From the NCBI RefSeq assembly GCF_028583425.1, contig NC_072801.1, positions 60,651,766-60,715,765 on the forward strand: a DNA stretch of 64,000 nt, given 5' to 3'. Below the pieces are notes generated by a model that was not told the origin of the DNA, ran no database searches, and worked only from the letters and a program-made list of their open reading frames with translations. This document shows, one piece after another, positions 12,356 to 24,900 of this stretch. Source of the stretch: Eublepharis macularius (Eukaryota > Chordata > Lepidosauria > Squamata > Eublepharidae). How positions within the stretch are numbered: the stretch's first letter is position 1; each line of letters opens with the position of its first letter. Made by a program: the position numbers and the translations under genes.

Positions 12356-12835
12356 TCAAATGCCCTCTACTTTCCTTTTCTGCTTCTCCATCACCGCCTC
12401 TAGCTCTGATATTTTCCCAGAATCCTAGAAGGAGGGAAAAAGAATGAACACAGCCCTTCTTGCAAGAATCAACCCTTCCAGATCTCAACTGCTTTCTAAG
12501 CAACTATGCTGCACTTAAGAGGAACTTAGTGGAAAATTAGCATCTTTTCAGCTTGTCTAGACCCCATTCCCTGATTCTTGGCCTGTCTGCTATAGCCCAC
12601 AAGACTTCCCCCCCACCTTCCAGAGATCCTAGAAGTCTTGATAAGCTAAATTTCCATCATCACCCTTCCACCCTATTATGAAAGACTTGAGAGTTGCTCT
12701 ACCTCCAGGAGGGCTCTCTGGACAGTAACCTGGCTGTAGACTCGAGCTCCTTGCTCTGGGCTGACGGCTTTGAACTCTTCTTTTTGCAAGGAGAAGAGCT
12801 GAGCTCCACTCAGAACTCCCAAGGCCTTTACAGTC
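12356..12835 (-). CDS. EPS8L1: EPS8L1 C-terminal effector-domain exons 19 and 20 with stop codon
   Basis: Exon 12703-12835 encodes most of the C-terminal SAM-like effector region ([18 protein letters not shown], then [19 protein letters not shown]). Exon 12356-12424 encodes [18 protein letters not shown] and ends VEGI followed by TGA at 12356-12358. In the EPS8 family this region binds and caps or bundles actin and contacts SOS1. Human EPS8L1 runs a few residues further (EGEVEMEVI); here the stop comes right after VEGI. Confidence 0.96.
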
Positions 12836-15800
12836 CTGGACGAGGAAAAGAAGGCAGAAGGGTAGAGAGTCATACAGGGGGAAGAGGATTTCCAGCCATT
12901 TACCTTCATAAAATTATAAACATGGAATAGAAACAAAACTTGGTGTGTATGTACAGAGGCTGAGGATTTAAAAGATGAAAAGTAAAATATTTGAACCAGC
13001 AATCACCATCCATACTAAGCAAAAGTGGCAGCTCTAGAACCTCAAAAACTAGCACTGGCCAATGAGAAAGTAGGGAATCACCAACAGCAACCAATCACAA
13101 AAATCTAATCCAGGCTGGAATACTTCTCCACATCTCAAATTTGCCTACCATCCATTAGGAATATTGAAAAAGAACCCATATCCAGCAACTGAGTAATGGC
13201 AAAATAGAAGCTACAAGACAGGAAAGATGGAGATGCTTCCGGTGGTAGTCAGAGTGTTCACGTTCCTGAGAACAAGGAGGACCCAAAGGAGCTTATAAGC
13301 CGTTCCTCCTTTTCATTCTCAGGTTAGGCTGAGAGTGTTAATTGGTCCAAGGTCACTCAGCAAGTTTCCATGGCAGCGTGGGGATCCAAACCTGGGTCTC
13401 CCAGATCCTAGTCTGACATTCTAACCACTACACAACACTGTCTGTATAGGACTCATGACTGGCTGATGTCCAGAAAGATCTAAAGGCACACCAACAGAGA
13501 ATGAAAAAACAGAAAGGAAAGCAAAGGAGTGTGCTCAGGCCACATGGACAACTCAGAATTGTTTCCAAAAAACCCCAGAAGTCAACTCACAATGGGTCGA
13601 ATCCTTTGGCCTCTAGCCAGGCTTGGACCTGGGCAGGGTCTGAGTCATATCCTAAAGGCACGTTGGTATCTGGAGCACGCTGGATCTGAAGTGTTTTGCT
13701 ACGGCCAGATGTCCCATTAGCCAGTCTCAGGGCAAGCTCCTCATTGACGCTGCTGAAACGCTCTGTCAAGGCAGGAAGTGATATCGCATACAGTTTCAGG
13801 AACTTGATTTTAAACATTTGTATATAGATGAATTTATGTTCCAATCTCTAATACAAAAAGCCCCCAATGGCTTTATGTGCATTACAAAACAGGCTTGCCG
13901 TTCCCTCAATGGCAATGGGGGATCTCCCACCACCAGTGGGTGCTTCCCACTGCTGCTCAGTTGGCTGGCCGGGGAAAAAATAGCAGGAAATGGGGAGGGG
14001 ACATCGGCAACATCTCAACATGCTGGTGTCACTGCCCGTGTGCCTGGATGTGATGCTGGTACGTGACCAGGGGACACCAGGGACTTTCTGGTATTTGGGC
14101 AACACTCTATGGTTAAACCATAAAGTTTTGTCTAAATACCAGAGTGTCCCTTGGCAATATGCCAGTGTCTCTTCTGGGCAGACAGGAAGTGATGTCTGCA
14201 TACTGCCAGTAATGTTATGATTTCATTGGGGAGCGCCCCGATCTGGTAAGTGTCCCTACCCTGGTTGCAGCGGGGACCTGGCAACCTTATTACATAATGG
14301 TGGCCACATCTCTCCTAGGGAACCTTGGGAGACATGAATGAGGACAGTTATAAAATAAGAGCGTAGTCAGCTAGGAGAGATGTTTTTGAAGAGGCTATCT
14401 ATGAAGCCACAGAAAGTTCTGGAAGTCTGGAGGCCTGTGTGGGAGTAATTAGTCAGGAGACAGGGCCTGTGGTAACTGTTACACAGGGAATGATTTTGTA
14501 TTTTGTCATCCCTCGTTGACAAAATAACAGCTTCTGTTACTTTAACAAACCAGGCTGCTGCCATCTCTGACAATTAATCTGCCAGGCTGAGCTGTGGGAG
14601 CAGGCCACAAAGCTAGATAGTTTAATGCCACCAACATGTTCAGCAGTTTTGAACACATAAATAACCATATTATAAAATGACACAACACTTTTTTTCTAGT
14701 GCCTCTGCAGGGAGGGTTGCCAACTCCAGCATAGCAAATTCCTGGCGATCCATCATTTGGGGGAGATGCCTGGGTACGGTGGAGTTTGGGGAAGGGAGGG
14801 GCTTGCGTCTGGAGGGATGTGATTCCATAGAGTCCACTCTCTGAAGCGGCCGTTTCCTTTAGGGGGAACTGATCTCTGCAGTCAGGAGATCTGGGAATTC
14901 TGGGAGAACTTCAAGCCCCACCTGGAGGTTGGCAACCCTGTCGGTAGTGAACTCTGGCCATTTTCTGGTCAAGCCACGGATTCTTCACTGAATTCTCCCC
15001 AATCTGTCAGCCTACACCTCTCACTAGGGCTAGAAGCTGATCCGTGTCTCCTAAATAAGCCAATCATGGGGAAAGCTAACAAGCTGCTGTGTTGGGTCTC
15101 CTTTCCACCAAAATGATGACAAAAAGAGATCTTCAGGGAGGGAATCCTCACCTCGATCACTCAGATCCACGTTAAGCCCTTCGGCACTAGCCCAGCGCCT
15201 GCCATTTTGGAATGGAGTTCTGGTCTTTGGTGGTGGCTGAGGTGGAGTTTTCTAAGTAGAGGAAAGGAAGCAAAATTAGAACTTTGGTCTCTTGAAGATC
15301 CCATATTGTGATGGAGACAAGTATTTACAGGGAATACATTACACCAGCAGTCCCTGTGCCTCCACTGGCTCCTCAAAATCTTCTGTCCTGGGTATAGTTT
15401 GAACACTGTAGGTCCTACATATTTTTTTTTTTTAACAAAAAATGCTTCATCTGATTGTTGCATTTCCAGTGTCTGCAACTTGGATATAAAACTTTTGTCT
15501 GTGGTAATGAATATTTTATTCAAAGATGTTTCTATGCTTCCCTTTGTCTCATTTCTATCTTTCTAAGCTAAGAAGGAAAGCTTGCAACACAAATTGTTAA
15601 AGTGTCCTCAGATTATAAGTGCAGTCCTGCTAAATCAGGCCATCTAGTCAGCCGTCTTTTTTCCAATAGTGACCAGCCAGAAGCCTCTGGAAAATCCAAA
15701 CGCGGCGCATAAAACAATAGACACCCTATGCCGGATTCAGCATTTGGGATTCAAAGATAGACTACTTGTGAAAATGGAGGTTCTATTCAGCTATCATGGC

Positions 15801-15900
15801 TAAGAAATTAATGCACCCTGTATGCATTTATTCAATTACTCTTCTAAGGCAAACTTGATAGCTGGTTGTCAGTGTAACAAGCAGAGCATTGGACCAAGTG

Positions 15901-15931
<31 letters not shown>

Positions 15932-18900
15932 CCAGGTTCAAATTAGGGTTTCCAACCTCCAGTTGTCCTGGAATTATAGCTGAACTCCAGAATACAGAGA
16001 TCAGTTCCCCTGCAGAAAATGGGAGCTTTGGAAGGTGGACTCTGTTCGCATCACGTATCCATTAAGCATCATATTCCTTCCCCAAAATCCACCCTCCCCA
16101 GGCTCTGCCCCCAAATCTCCAGGAATTTGCCAACCCAGAGTTGGCAACCCAAGTTCAAATCCCTGTTTGGCTAGGAAGCTCACTGGGTGACCTTGGGGCA
16201 GTCACTCTCTCCTAGCCTAATTCACCTCACAGGACTATTGTAAAAACAAAAGGAGAGAGGAGCCATTTCATACCTTTTTATACTGCTTTTTTCCAAGCAG
16301 CTCAGGGCAGGGAACATGCTCCCCCATCCTCCATATTATCCTCACAACAACTCTGTTACCCTGAGAGACAGCGACCGGCCTAAAGTCATCCAGCAAGCTT
16401 CGTGGTCAAATGGAGATTTGAATCTAGACCTCCCCTCATCCTAGTCAAATGTTCTAACCTCTGCACTACACTGTCTCTCTATGTCTGCCATTCAGATATA
16501 TATTGGCATGGGGGAGGGTGGAATTGAAGAAATGTAAAAAATAAGATAAAAAGCAAGATCCTGTCACCACCTCTTGAGGAAACTGAATTACGTGTTCTGA
16601 GAAATACTTCCTTCTATTGATCCTGTCAGTTGAGTTCACTGGGCAACCCTGAAGTCTAGCGTTGTAGCAGTTTTTAAAAAGCTCTTTCTATCCCATTTAT
16701 CCATACCAAGCATAATTTTTGATCACGTTCTATCTATCAGGCTTCCCGCTACTTGTCTTTTCCCTAAACTAAAAGGGCACCTGCTTGCTCCAGTCCACCG
16801 TACCGGTGCTTGTGTTTTCGCAGAGTTGGTTCCATTGACTTGGACAGTTCTGTTGTGGTCTTGTGGGTTGCTGTCATCTCCAGGCAGAAGTGGAGTAACA
16901 ATATTGTAAGGCACATAGCCAATTTGACTGTACTGGTTCTGAACTTTCCACCATTTTCTGCTGTCATCCAGGACCTAAACAACAACAACAACAAATGGAA
17001 TACCCCTCAAGCTAAGCCAACATGAAATTCCACCAAGTTCTCACATCCTTTGAATCATCAGAAAAGTCCCAAACTAGGTATTGAAAGAATCCCCCAAAGT
17101 ACTAGCATGATTTTTAAAAATGTCTCGTCACTCCATGCATATCCACATTGATAATTTGTGGCAAATGGCAGGAGGAAGAAAGGAAGGAAAGAAATGCCCA
17201 ATTTACAGTAGCTTCCCTGCTTAGTCGCCTAGAGGTGATTTTTGCCTCAATGCAGGTGACCAAACCAATGTCCCATCCAAATTTAGCACATCCTTTGTGG
17301 CTCTGAAGGTGATTAGCATATTTTGGGCAGAGCCTGCACTGGAAATTGTCTCCCTGCCTGTACTCCTCTCTCCCAGATGGGTGGCGGCAGCGGATTTTCA
17401 CTAAATATTGTGATGCTCTCCAAGCCGTGTCCTGCCTGTGGCATGAGATGCCGACTCACCTCCAGCACCTCTCCTTGAAGGACTGACAGCTCATTGCTGT
17501 TTCTGGCTACAAAGTCGTAAGTGCAGCTTACTCTCTTGATCACGTGCTTGTGTCTGTGGGGAAGGGAAAAAAATGCAATGCAGGGTATAAGCTGGGAGGC
17601 CTAGGAGCTGAGCATTCATTTTATAAAATGATAAGATAGTTTGGAACTGTTACGGTGTTCTTTTATATTGTGTTTCTTCTTTACATATTCTGTAAATCAA
17701 AACGTGGTCTAGAAACTCTCCAGAAACATAAATCAATCCCATGAAGTATATATTTAGTGACGATCGCATGGAGACCCGGGACTTTGGGTACAATCCTGAA
17801 GTTCAACAGTGGCCACCTCTTAAGACTGTGTGTAAACCAGAACACATCACCACCACCTTCAAAGCGTGAACTTGGTGGCTGCGCCTCCATCACTAGGGGC
17901 AGAGAAACGGAGTCGCCCACAGACAAGTTAGGCGGTTCTGCATACTTAAACTTCGTAGGTAGAACGGAAAAATATTACAGTAAACGCTTTGTTAATTGGC
18001 GTCCATGTGGAATGGGATTGCCAATTAGAGCTGTTAACTAGTAGTGGTTGCAGCAAGCAGGCATGGATGTTTGCTGCTGCCTGGCTGGGGAGAGTAGGAG
18101 GTTTTCCAACTGGGTAGTTAATAAAGCTTTTCCTATGAGTTGGTCAAGTAAAACATAATAATTCCGTCCCTCACAAAAACAGTCTGATAAGGAAGGACTG
18201 AGCATGCTCATTGCCTTAGAAATTTTGAGACCAGCTGAGTCCATTAAAAGGGGGACAAAATCAGAGATTAAGCCGGCCCATTTTTCCTGTTCCCTCAAAG
18301 AGCTTACAATAACCTTGAAAGGGCTCTAAGTCGAGGGAGGGACAGGATTTCCCAAGTATTTATCTCCTTACCTACAATTCCTCATACTTTCCTCCATCTG
18401 GGTTTAATTAATTTTGGCCATCGCTTTGACTAGAAAGAGATAATGTGTCCAGACACTCTGTCCAGTAGTTGCATGCATATAGGAGCTGCCACAGAGAATT
18501 AGCACAAGCTAGTGGCTGAACTAGGGAGAAGGGTGCCAGCTCCAGGTTCAGAAATTCCTGGAGACCAAGAATTGTTTTTCTCTGAACTCATTAGGTTGCA
18601 AACCACTGGCGCTCGGCCTCATCTGAATTATGAAAAAAATAACTATTTGGGTGGGGGGGGGGGGGAGGTTAACCCTGCTCCCAGGTAAGAATGATACTTT
18701 ATATGCAGATAGTGCAAAAATGGGGGTGGGCAGGCTGCATATTGGCAGCTGGTCTTATACCAGGGCAATAACAAACAGGAGTAATAAATGGTGCAAGGAG
18801 GGAGAAATGGAGTCAAAGCTGAAGGGTGGGAGAGAGGGGAAGTGGAGGCAATGGGGGAGAAATGTTGTTCCCCTCTTCCACGAGTCCTTGAGGGACAGCA

Positions 18901-21900
18901 TCTTGTTCATATAACAGAGAACGAAAAAGACAAAAGAAGAGCATCTTGTCTACCTTCAGCAGGGCTTTTTTTCAGCTGGAACGCGGTGGAACGGAGTTCC
19001 GGAACCTCTTGAAAATGGTCACATGGCTGGTGGCCCCGCCCCCTGATCTCCAGACAGAGGGGAGTTTAGATTGGCCTCCGTGCCACTGGAGGGCTGGAGC
19101 AGTGCGGAGGGCAATCTAAACTCCCCTCTGTCTGGAGATCAGGGGGCGGGGCCACCAGCCATGTGACCATTTTCTCCAAGGGCAACCCACTGAGTTCCAC
19201 CACCTCTTTTCCCAGAAAAAAAGCCCTGACCTTCAGTATCTCAAAAAATTCACGTCAGTGTTTGGTAATTTGCAAAACCATTTAAATTAAATTCAGTCGA
19301 TCCATCAGGAAAAAGGGTGAGTTGGTAAATCAATTAAAATTCTTTAATCTACCAGGAACCCGAGTTTTAGATGATTTTTACTGAATGCACATTATATTCA
19401 TGCAACCCCACAAGCATACCTATGATTACCTCTGTTTTGAGGAAATGTGTTAATTTAAAAAATGCAAGAGAAGGACAGCTCAAGCTAACACTGTGCGATA
19501 TGCCAGCTTTTAAAGTTTCTGCTAGGAAGCAAAGTTAGTCAAGGGTCTAGTTGAACATGTGCCATTTCACATACCAGAAGTTCTCAGAAAGAAAGAAAAG
19601 AGTGTTATGATAGGAAGGAAGGGAAGAAGTGATGGGAAATGGCCAGGAACAAATAATATGAGACAGTGGCCAACACCAATTGCAACTTTGCGCCTCTCTC
19701 ATGCAGTAGATGGTATTTTCTTCTAGAGAAGAATCCCTCATGCTGCCATTTTGAAGGCCCCTTCCAAGTAAGACTTCATGGTGGCCACAGTTGAAATTGG
19801 TGGGACAGATATTTTTGCCTCAAAGAAGACAGGAGAAGAAGAATGAGAGCCATGTAGTCCCTCCACCTCCTCCCCCATCCTACCTTAGCTGGCTGCCTAG
19901 AGTCCCCATCTTGGCTCTCTTCTGGGCGCCATCTTTCTTTTAACAGCTGTCCTCTTGTTTTCATCCTGTTATATTTTCCCTTCTGCGCCCATCACCAAAG
20001 CTTCTGTCCTGCGCCACCTGCTGCCCTCCATCTGTGACATTTACCAGTCCTGACTGTCTCTCCTTCCCACCTAATCCCAGTATCGAGACTGTCTACCCCA
20101 TTGCTCTAACTCACCAGATCCTCCCATTACCAGTCTCAATGATTTTGCCCTAACTGACTCAGGCATCCAAGTGCCCCTCTCATCCCTGCTTCCTTCTTGA
20201 AGTAACTCAGAAGTCCTACCCCCTTACCTCCCCTTCTCTTTCTGATCTGCCCTTTTGTGCCTTATTCCCAATTTGGATGGAACCAGGGCTTTTTTTCAGG
20301 GGGAACGTGGGGGAACGGAGTTCCGGAACCTCATGAAAATGGTCACATGGCTGGTGGCCCCGCCCCCTGATCTCCAGACAGAGGGGAGTTTAGATTGCCC
20401 TCCGCGCTGCTCAGCGGCGTGGAGGGCAATCTAAACTCCCCTCTGTCTGGAGATCAGGGGGCGGGGCCACCAGCCATGTGACCATTTTCTCTGAGGGTAA
20501 CCCACTGAGTTCCACCACCTCTTTTCCCAGAAAAAAAGCCCTGGATGGAACCTTCCTTTTGTTTAGCTCACTTCCCGACAAGTTTGCCTTTGTTCACCCA
20601 GCAACTGAATCGCAGTCAACCAATCTAAGGAATGGGTTTTGTAAGGGTGGAAAAGTTCACCGAATCCTCTTGAGCCATGGTTTGCATTGTTTTGGGTGTG
20701 TTCTTTTTGGCTGCTCTCCTATTCTGCATAAAGACCTTGCTGTGCGCTGTTCAATTCCAAGGAACCCAGGTTACAGCGCTTAGCAATTGCCAGCCAGTTC
20801 TTAGCTCTGCATTCACAGAACGTAAAACAAACAGCGCTAATTCTGCAGGGATTCTTCAGTGGCTGTGAGACAGTCCAGAAGTGCACTGGGCCACCCCAAG
20901 TAGCTTTCAGAGTGAAGTCATGTGGACATAACTGGGAATCCTCCTTGGCTTTGCTTCTAGCACTGCAAGCAATGAAACTTTCTGTGGCACATAGAGAGAC
21001 TCTGTGAAGGATCTTGCTCTTAGAACATTCACATGAACTGTGTTAAGACCTAGCATGCTATTCACTTGAAAAGTCGAATGTGCACTTGCCTCTGGCTCCT
21101 CAGGGCCAAGCTACAAGTGACGAATGGCACTTGAACGGCAAGTGAACAGACTCACGAGTATTCCTCCCTGTTCACTTGTGCTCCACTTGCGCTCCACTTG
21201 ATCACTACCAAGTGGAGTGCAAGTGGACAGGGAGGAATACCCATGAGTCTGTTCACTTGCCGTTCAAGTGTCATTCGTCACTTGTAGCTTGGCCCTCTGA
21301 TGTGCAAGAACTACACAGAAGCCGCTGAAAACGTTTACTGGGTGGAGAGGAAGTCCCTTGTAGTCTCTAACCACATAAATAAGTCCAGTGTTACCAGTTC
21401 TCCTCTCCACATTTCCTAGAGAGTTGATATTCACATGTGGTCAAAATCGAAGGCAAGCCTCCTTCACTGAACATGGAATCCTTCAAGGAAGTCAAAGCCT
21501 TTCTGTAAAATTTTATCCAACACTTCTTCCAAGGATCTTAGGGAGGGTATATATTGTTCTTCCCTCCTTACTTGATCCTCATGCTGGTTTTTTTTGATTG
21601 GGTGGGTGGGTCAGATAAGTTAGAGAGTGCCTGGACCAAGATCACCTGGTGAGTGAGCTTCCTGGCTGACTGGGAATTTGAACCTCAGTTTCTCCTCTTC
21701 TGCTCTGGAAATGTAACTATCACACCTCATTGGCTTTCTGTGCAAGCCTGAATGTGAGAGAGAGAGATCTACCACTGCAAATGAGCGGATGGGTTCAAGT
21801 GGGGTGAGTGGATTTCTTGCGGGAAGGCAGATGAAAATGCAAGCATGTGTGAAGAGATACACAAGTGTAGAGGCTGACCACACAAACCGGGTTCTTGTGA

Positions 21901-24900
21901 TCCAGCCCAAAATCTCTGTAAGAGTCTGGAGGTACAGGATTCTTGTCATGTGACTACAGCCCAATCACATGAGAGCTCTCCCTGATAAGAATTCTGAAGG
22001 CTCCTCCCACCAACAGGTAGAAAAAGCTAGAGGGGATGGAAATCACACCGTGGAGTATAGTTTGTACTTCTCCCCCGCCCCTTTTCTTCTTTGTAGTTCA
22101 TTTTTCCTTGCAGAAGGGAGGGGGAGTAGTAGGGATATGCTATTATTGGGAGGGGGGGTCAAAACAACAGGACTGAGAAAGCTAACCAGTGGCTCTGCCA
22201 CCACTGTGTGGCTGACTGCCAAATTCTCAGTGGGTAGAACTCTCAGGAGGTGACTGTGGCAACTAGCAACAAGTTCTTACTCAAATTTCTCTGAATTTGA
22301 ACTTCCAGCATTTGTGTGTGTGTGTGGGGGGGGGGGAGAAAAGCCTGTCAACACTGGTCTTTTCTTTTATGCTTTTAGTGCAGAGAAATTTGCATTCTTA
22401 AGGTTTTCTGGGAAGGGGAGAGCCACAGTCTTGGCACATGATTGGAACATTTCCGCGACTGTCCAAGGCATGAAAAAGTTAAACAAACACACAGTCACCC
22501 CTATGGACTGTGACTTCTTCATATAAACATCTCATCATAAATACTTGTGTGAATCCACCCAAAGTCATAAAAAGGGGGTGAGGTCACTCGTCTAGATTGT
22601 TTCAGTGACCCATCATAGTCTTAAATTCAGGTATATCAATCTTTTGTCTTTAGCATTTAGACAGTTCTGCCTCACAGCCAGAATTTCTAGTTGGGCCAGA
22701 AAAGAGGCATCCGGTTTTCATCCGTTTGAAGAATGATGGGAGACTCCACTCCCTCCATGACACAACCTGCCTTGGTGGGCAGTCATTTCCTCATTTTCAT
22801 GGGGTGTGTATAGAGCTTATTCCACTGCGCTTGTTTCATTTCAGGTATCTGTCGACGACTCATCTCCTTTTCCTGGACTGAAGATCCCTCAGCCACTGGG
22901 GGTGCTTGGACAAGTCATTAAGGACGGATTGACATTACAAATTTGAGCTGGCTTCATATTAAAAACTCTCACCCTGGGGGGCGGGGTGTGTGTCATAGGA
23001 ATGAGTGTTTCGTGGGCTATGTGCAGGGAGTGGCTAAGGAATGTTTAACACATTCTCTGCACCTGCACCAAACTACAACTCCCAGAACTATCTGGAAGAT
23101 GCTATGATACACCTAAAACTGGTATAGAAAGTGGTCTGCAGTACAGACATGGCCTGTCTCTCTCAGCAAACTTATTTCTCAGGGTTGTTTATAGCAAGGA
23201 CAAATGACATCAGTGAAAAGAGCTACAGAAGCGGCTAATCATAAATTAATAGCTTTGAATTACTGAATATTTTATTTCAGCTTGAGGACTTTCTTGATCT
23301 TGACGTAGATGAGGACTCACGGGCCATTCAAAGAGCAGCAGCTGTACATAAGTACAAGGTACAAACTGGGTCTGGGTGCTGCATCAAAAGCCCTCACCCT
23401 TCCTTGCTATTGGATCGTAACCCTCTTCACTGCCTGTTTTTGAAAGTTGGTCTCCCAAAGAGCAAAGAGGATTAGAAATATGATTGTTTTTTTTTAAAAA
23501 GCTGTGATTCATGAGGCAACTTGTATTAATTCTGAGTTTGGAGGTCCGACTCCTCATACCACGTCGCAACGGCTGCACAGATTCTGAGCAAGTGCCTATT
23601 TGAGGAAGTAATTTAAAGCATCCCCTCTCCTGCATCAAACAGGCTGCTAATCACCTACCCTAAGCCCTACCTGCTTACCCCAGCTACCTGCCCCTGTTGA
23701 CTTATGTGGACCACCACCAACCCAGCTAAGCTCTTGCTCTCTCCCCAGTCTAAATCCCTTCTCTGGCTTCCCCGCTCACCACCGGACCCAGCTAGTCTCG
23801 AGTCGACACAGATAAAGAAAGAGACAGACAGACAGACAGACGGGAAAAAAGCAATGCAGCATTGATTTAAATTTCCCACGAACAAATGGCCTTCAACTTT
23901 CTCCCCATCCAACTCTCTTCAAAACCTCCCTGGCACATAGCCAACCCCTCTGTTCTCTCCCTTCTTCAGATATCCCCATCGACAAGTCCTTTAAAGTCAA
24001 GCTTTGGCAAATCCGTTAAATCCTATTCCTTTACGCCATTTTTCTGGCCTGAAACAGTCCCGGGGAATTGATGTTTGCCCTATTGCAAATTTGTCCCTCA
24101 CATTTTGGACCCAAAATTGGCCCTCCAGGGGCCTGACAACTGCATTTTAAAAATAGTTGGGTGATCTACTTAGGATCACCCAAGCTCCAAATCTGGTTTA
24201 GCCTTTAGCGCCTCACACACAGGTCGCTCTGACCTCTGCGATCAAGTGTTGCCTCTTGTGGTGCCAAGTGGTTTAGTATTGGTAATTGTTTTCACCTTGC
24301 ACCCTTGGGGTTATGAGTTCAAGACCAACCTTTCCCCATGCCAGGAGCCAGAGGGAGTCTCCATTTTTTAAAGGGAAGAGAGCATAGCTCAGTAGGAAAG
24401 ACACACACCACTTGTGGAAGACTCCTGATTCCTCCTCTGGTTATTTCCAGTAAAAAGAGCAAATGTGATAGGATCGGAAAGTACGTCTGCCGAACACCTT
24501 GGAGAACCAATGCCAATGCAGGAGAGGGCATGACAGAAGGCAGTACAAAGCAGCCTTGGATACTCATATGCCTTTCCACCATTGCATAGAGATCCCTGTC
24601 TCCAAAATACATACTTTTTGCAATGGGGGGAAACACACATTCTGTATGCGGCAACCATATTTTTACGATTCATGTGGTCTCATGCTTGCCTTTCCCAAGT
24701 GTACAAAAAGAATGAGGATAAAAGGGCTGAGGTTAAGCTTTTCAAAAGGCAGCAGTCCTACAGACAGCTGGCATTCTATGGCTTTTGGTGCGATAATGCA
24801 GGAATTGGGCTAAAGAGGCACAATTATGGAACAAGCCAAGAGAGCCTTTCCACACCTGAAAACCAGAAAACTCACAGGCTGGTTTTGCCTATCTTCCGTT

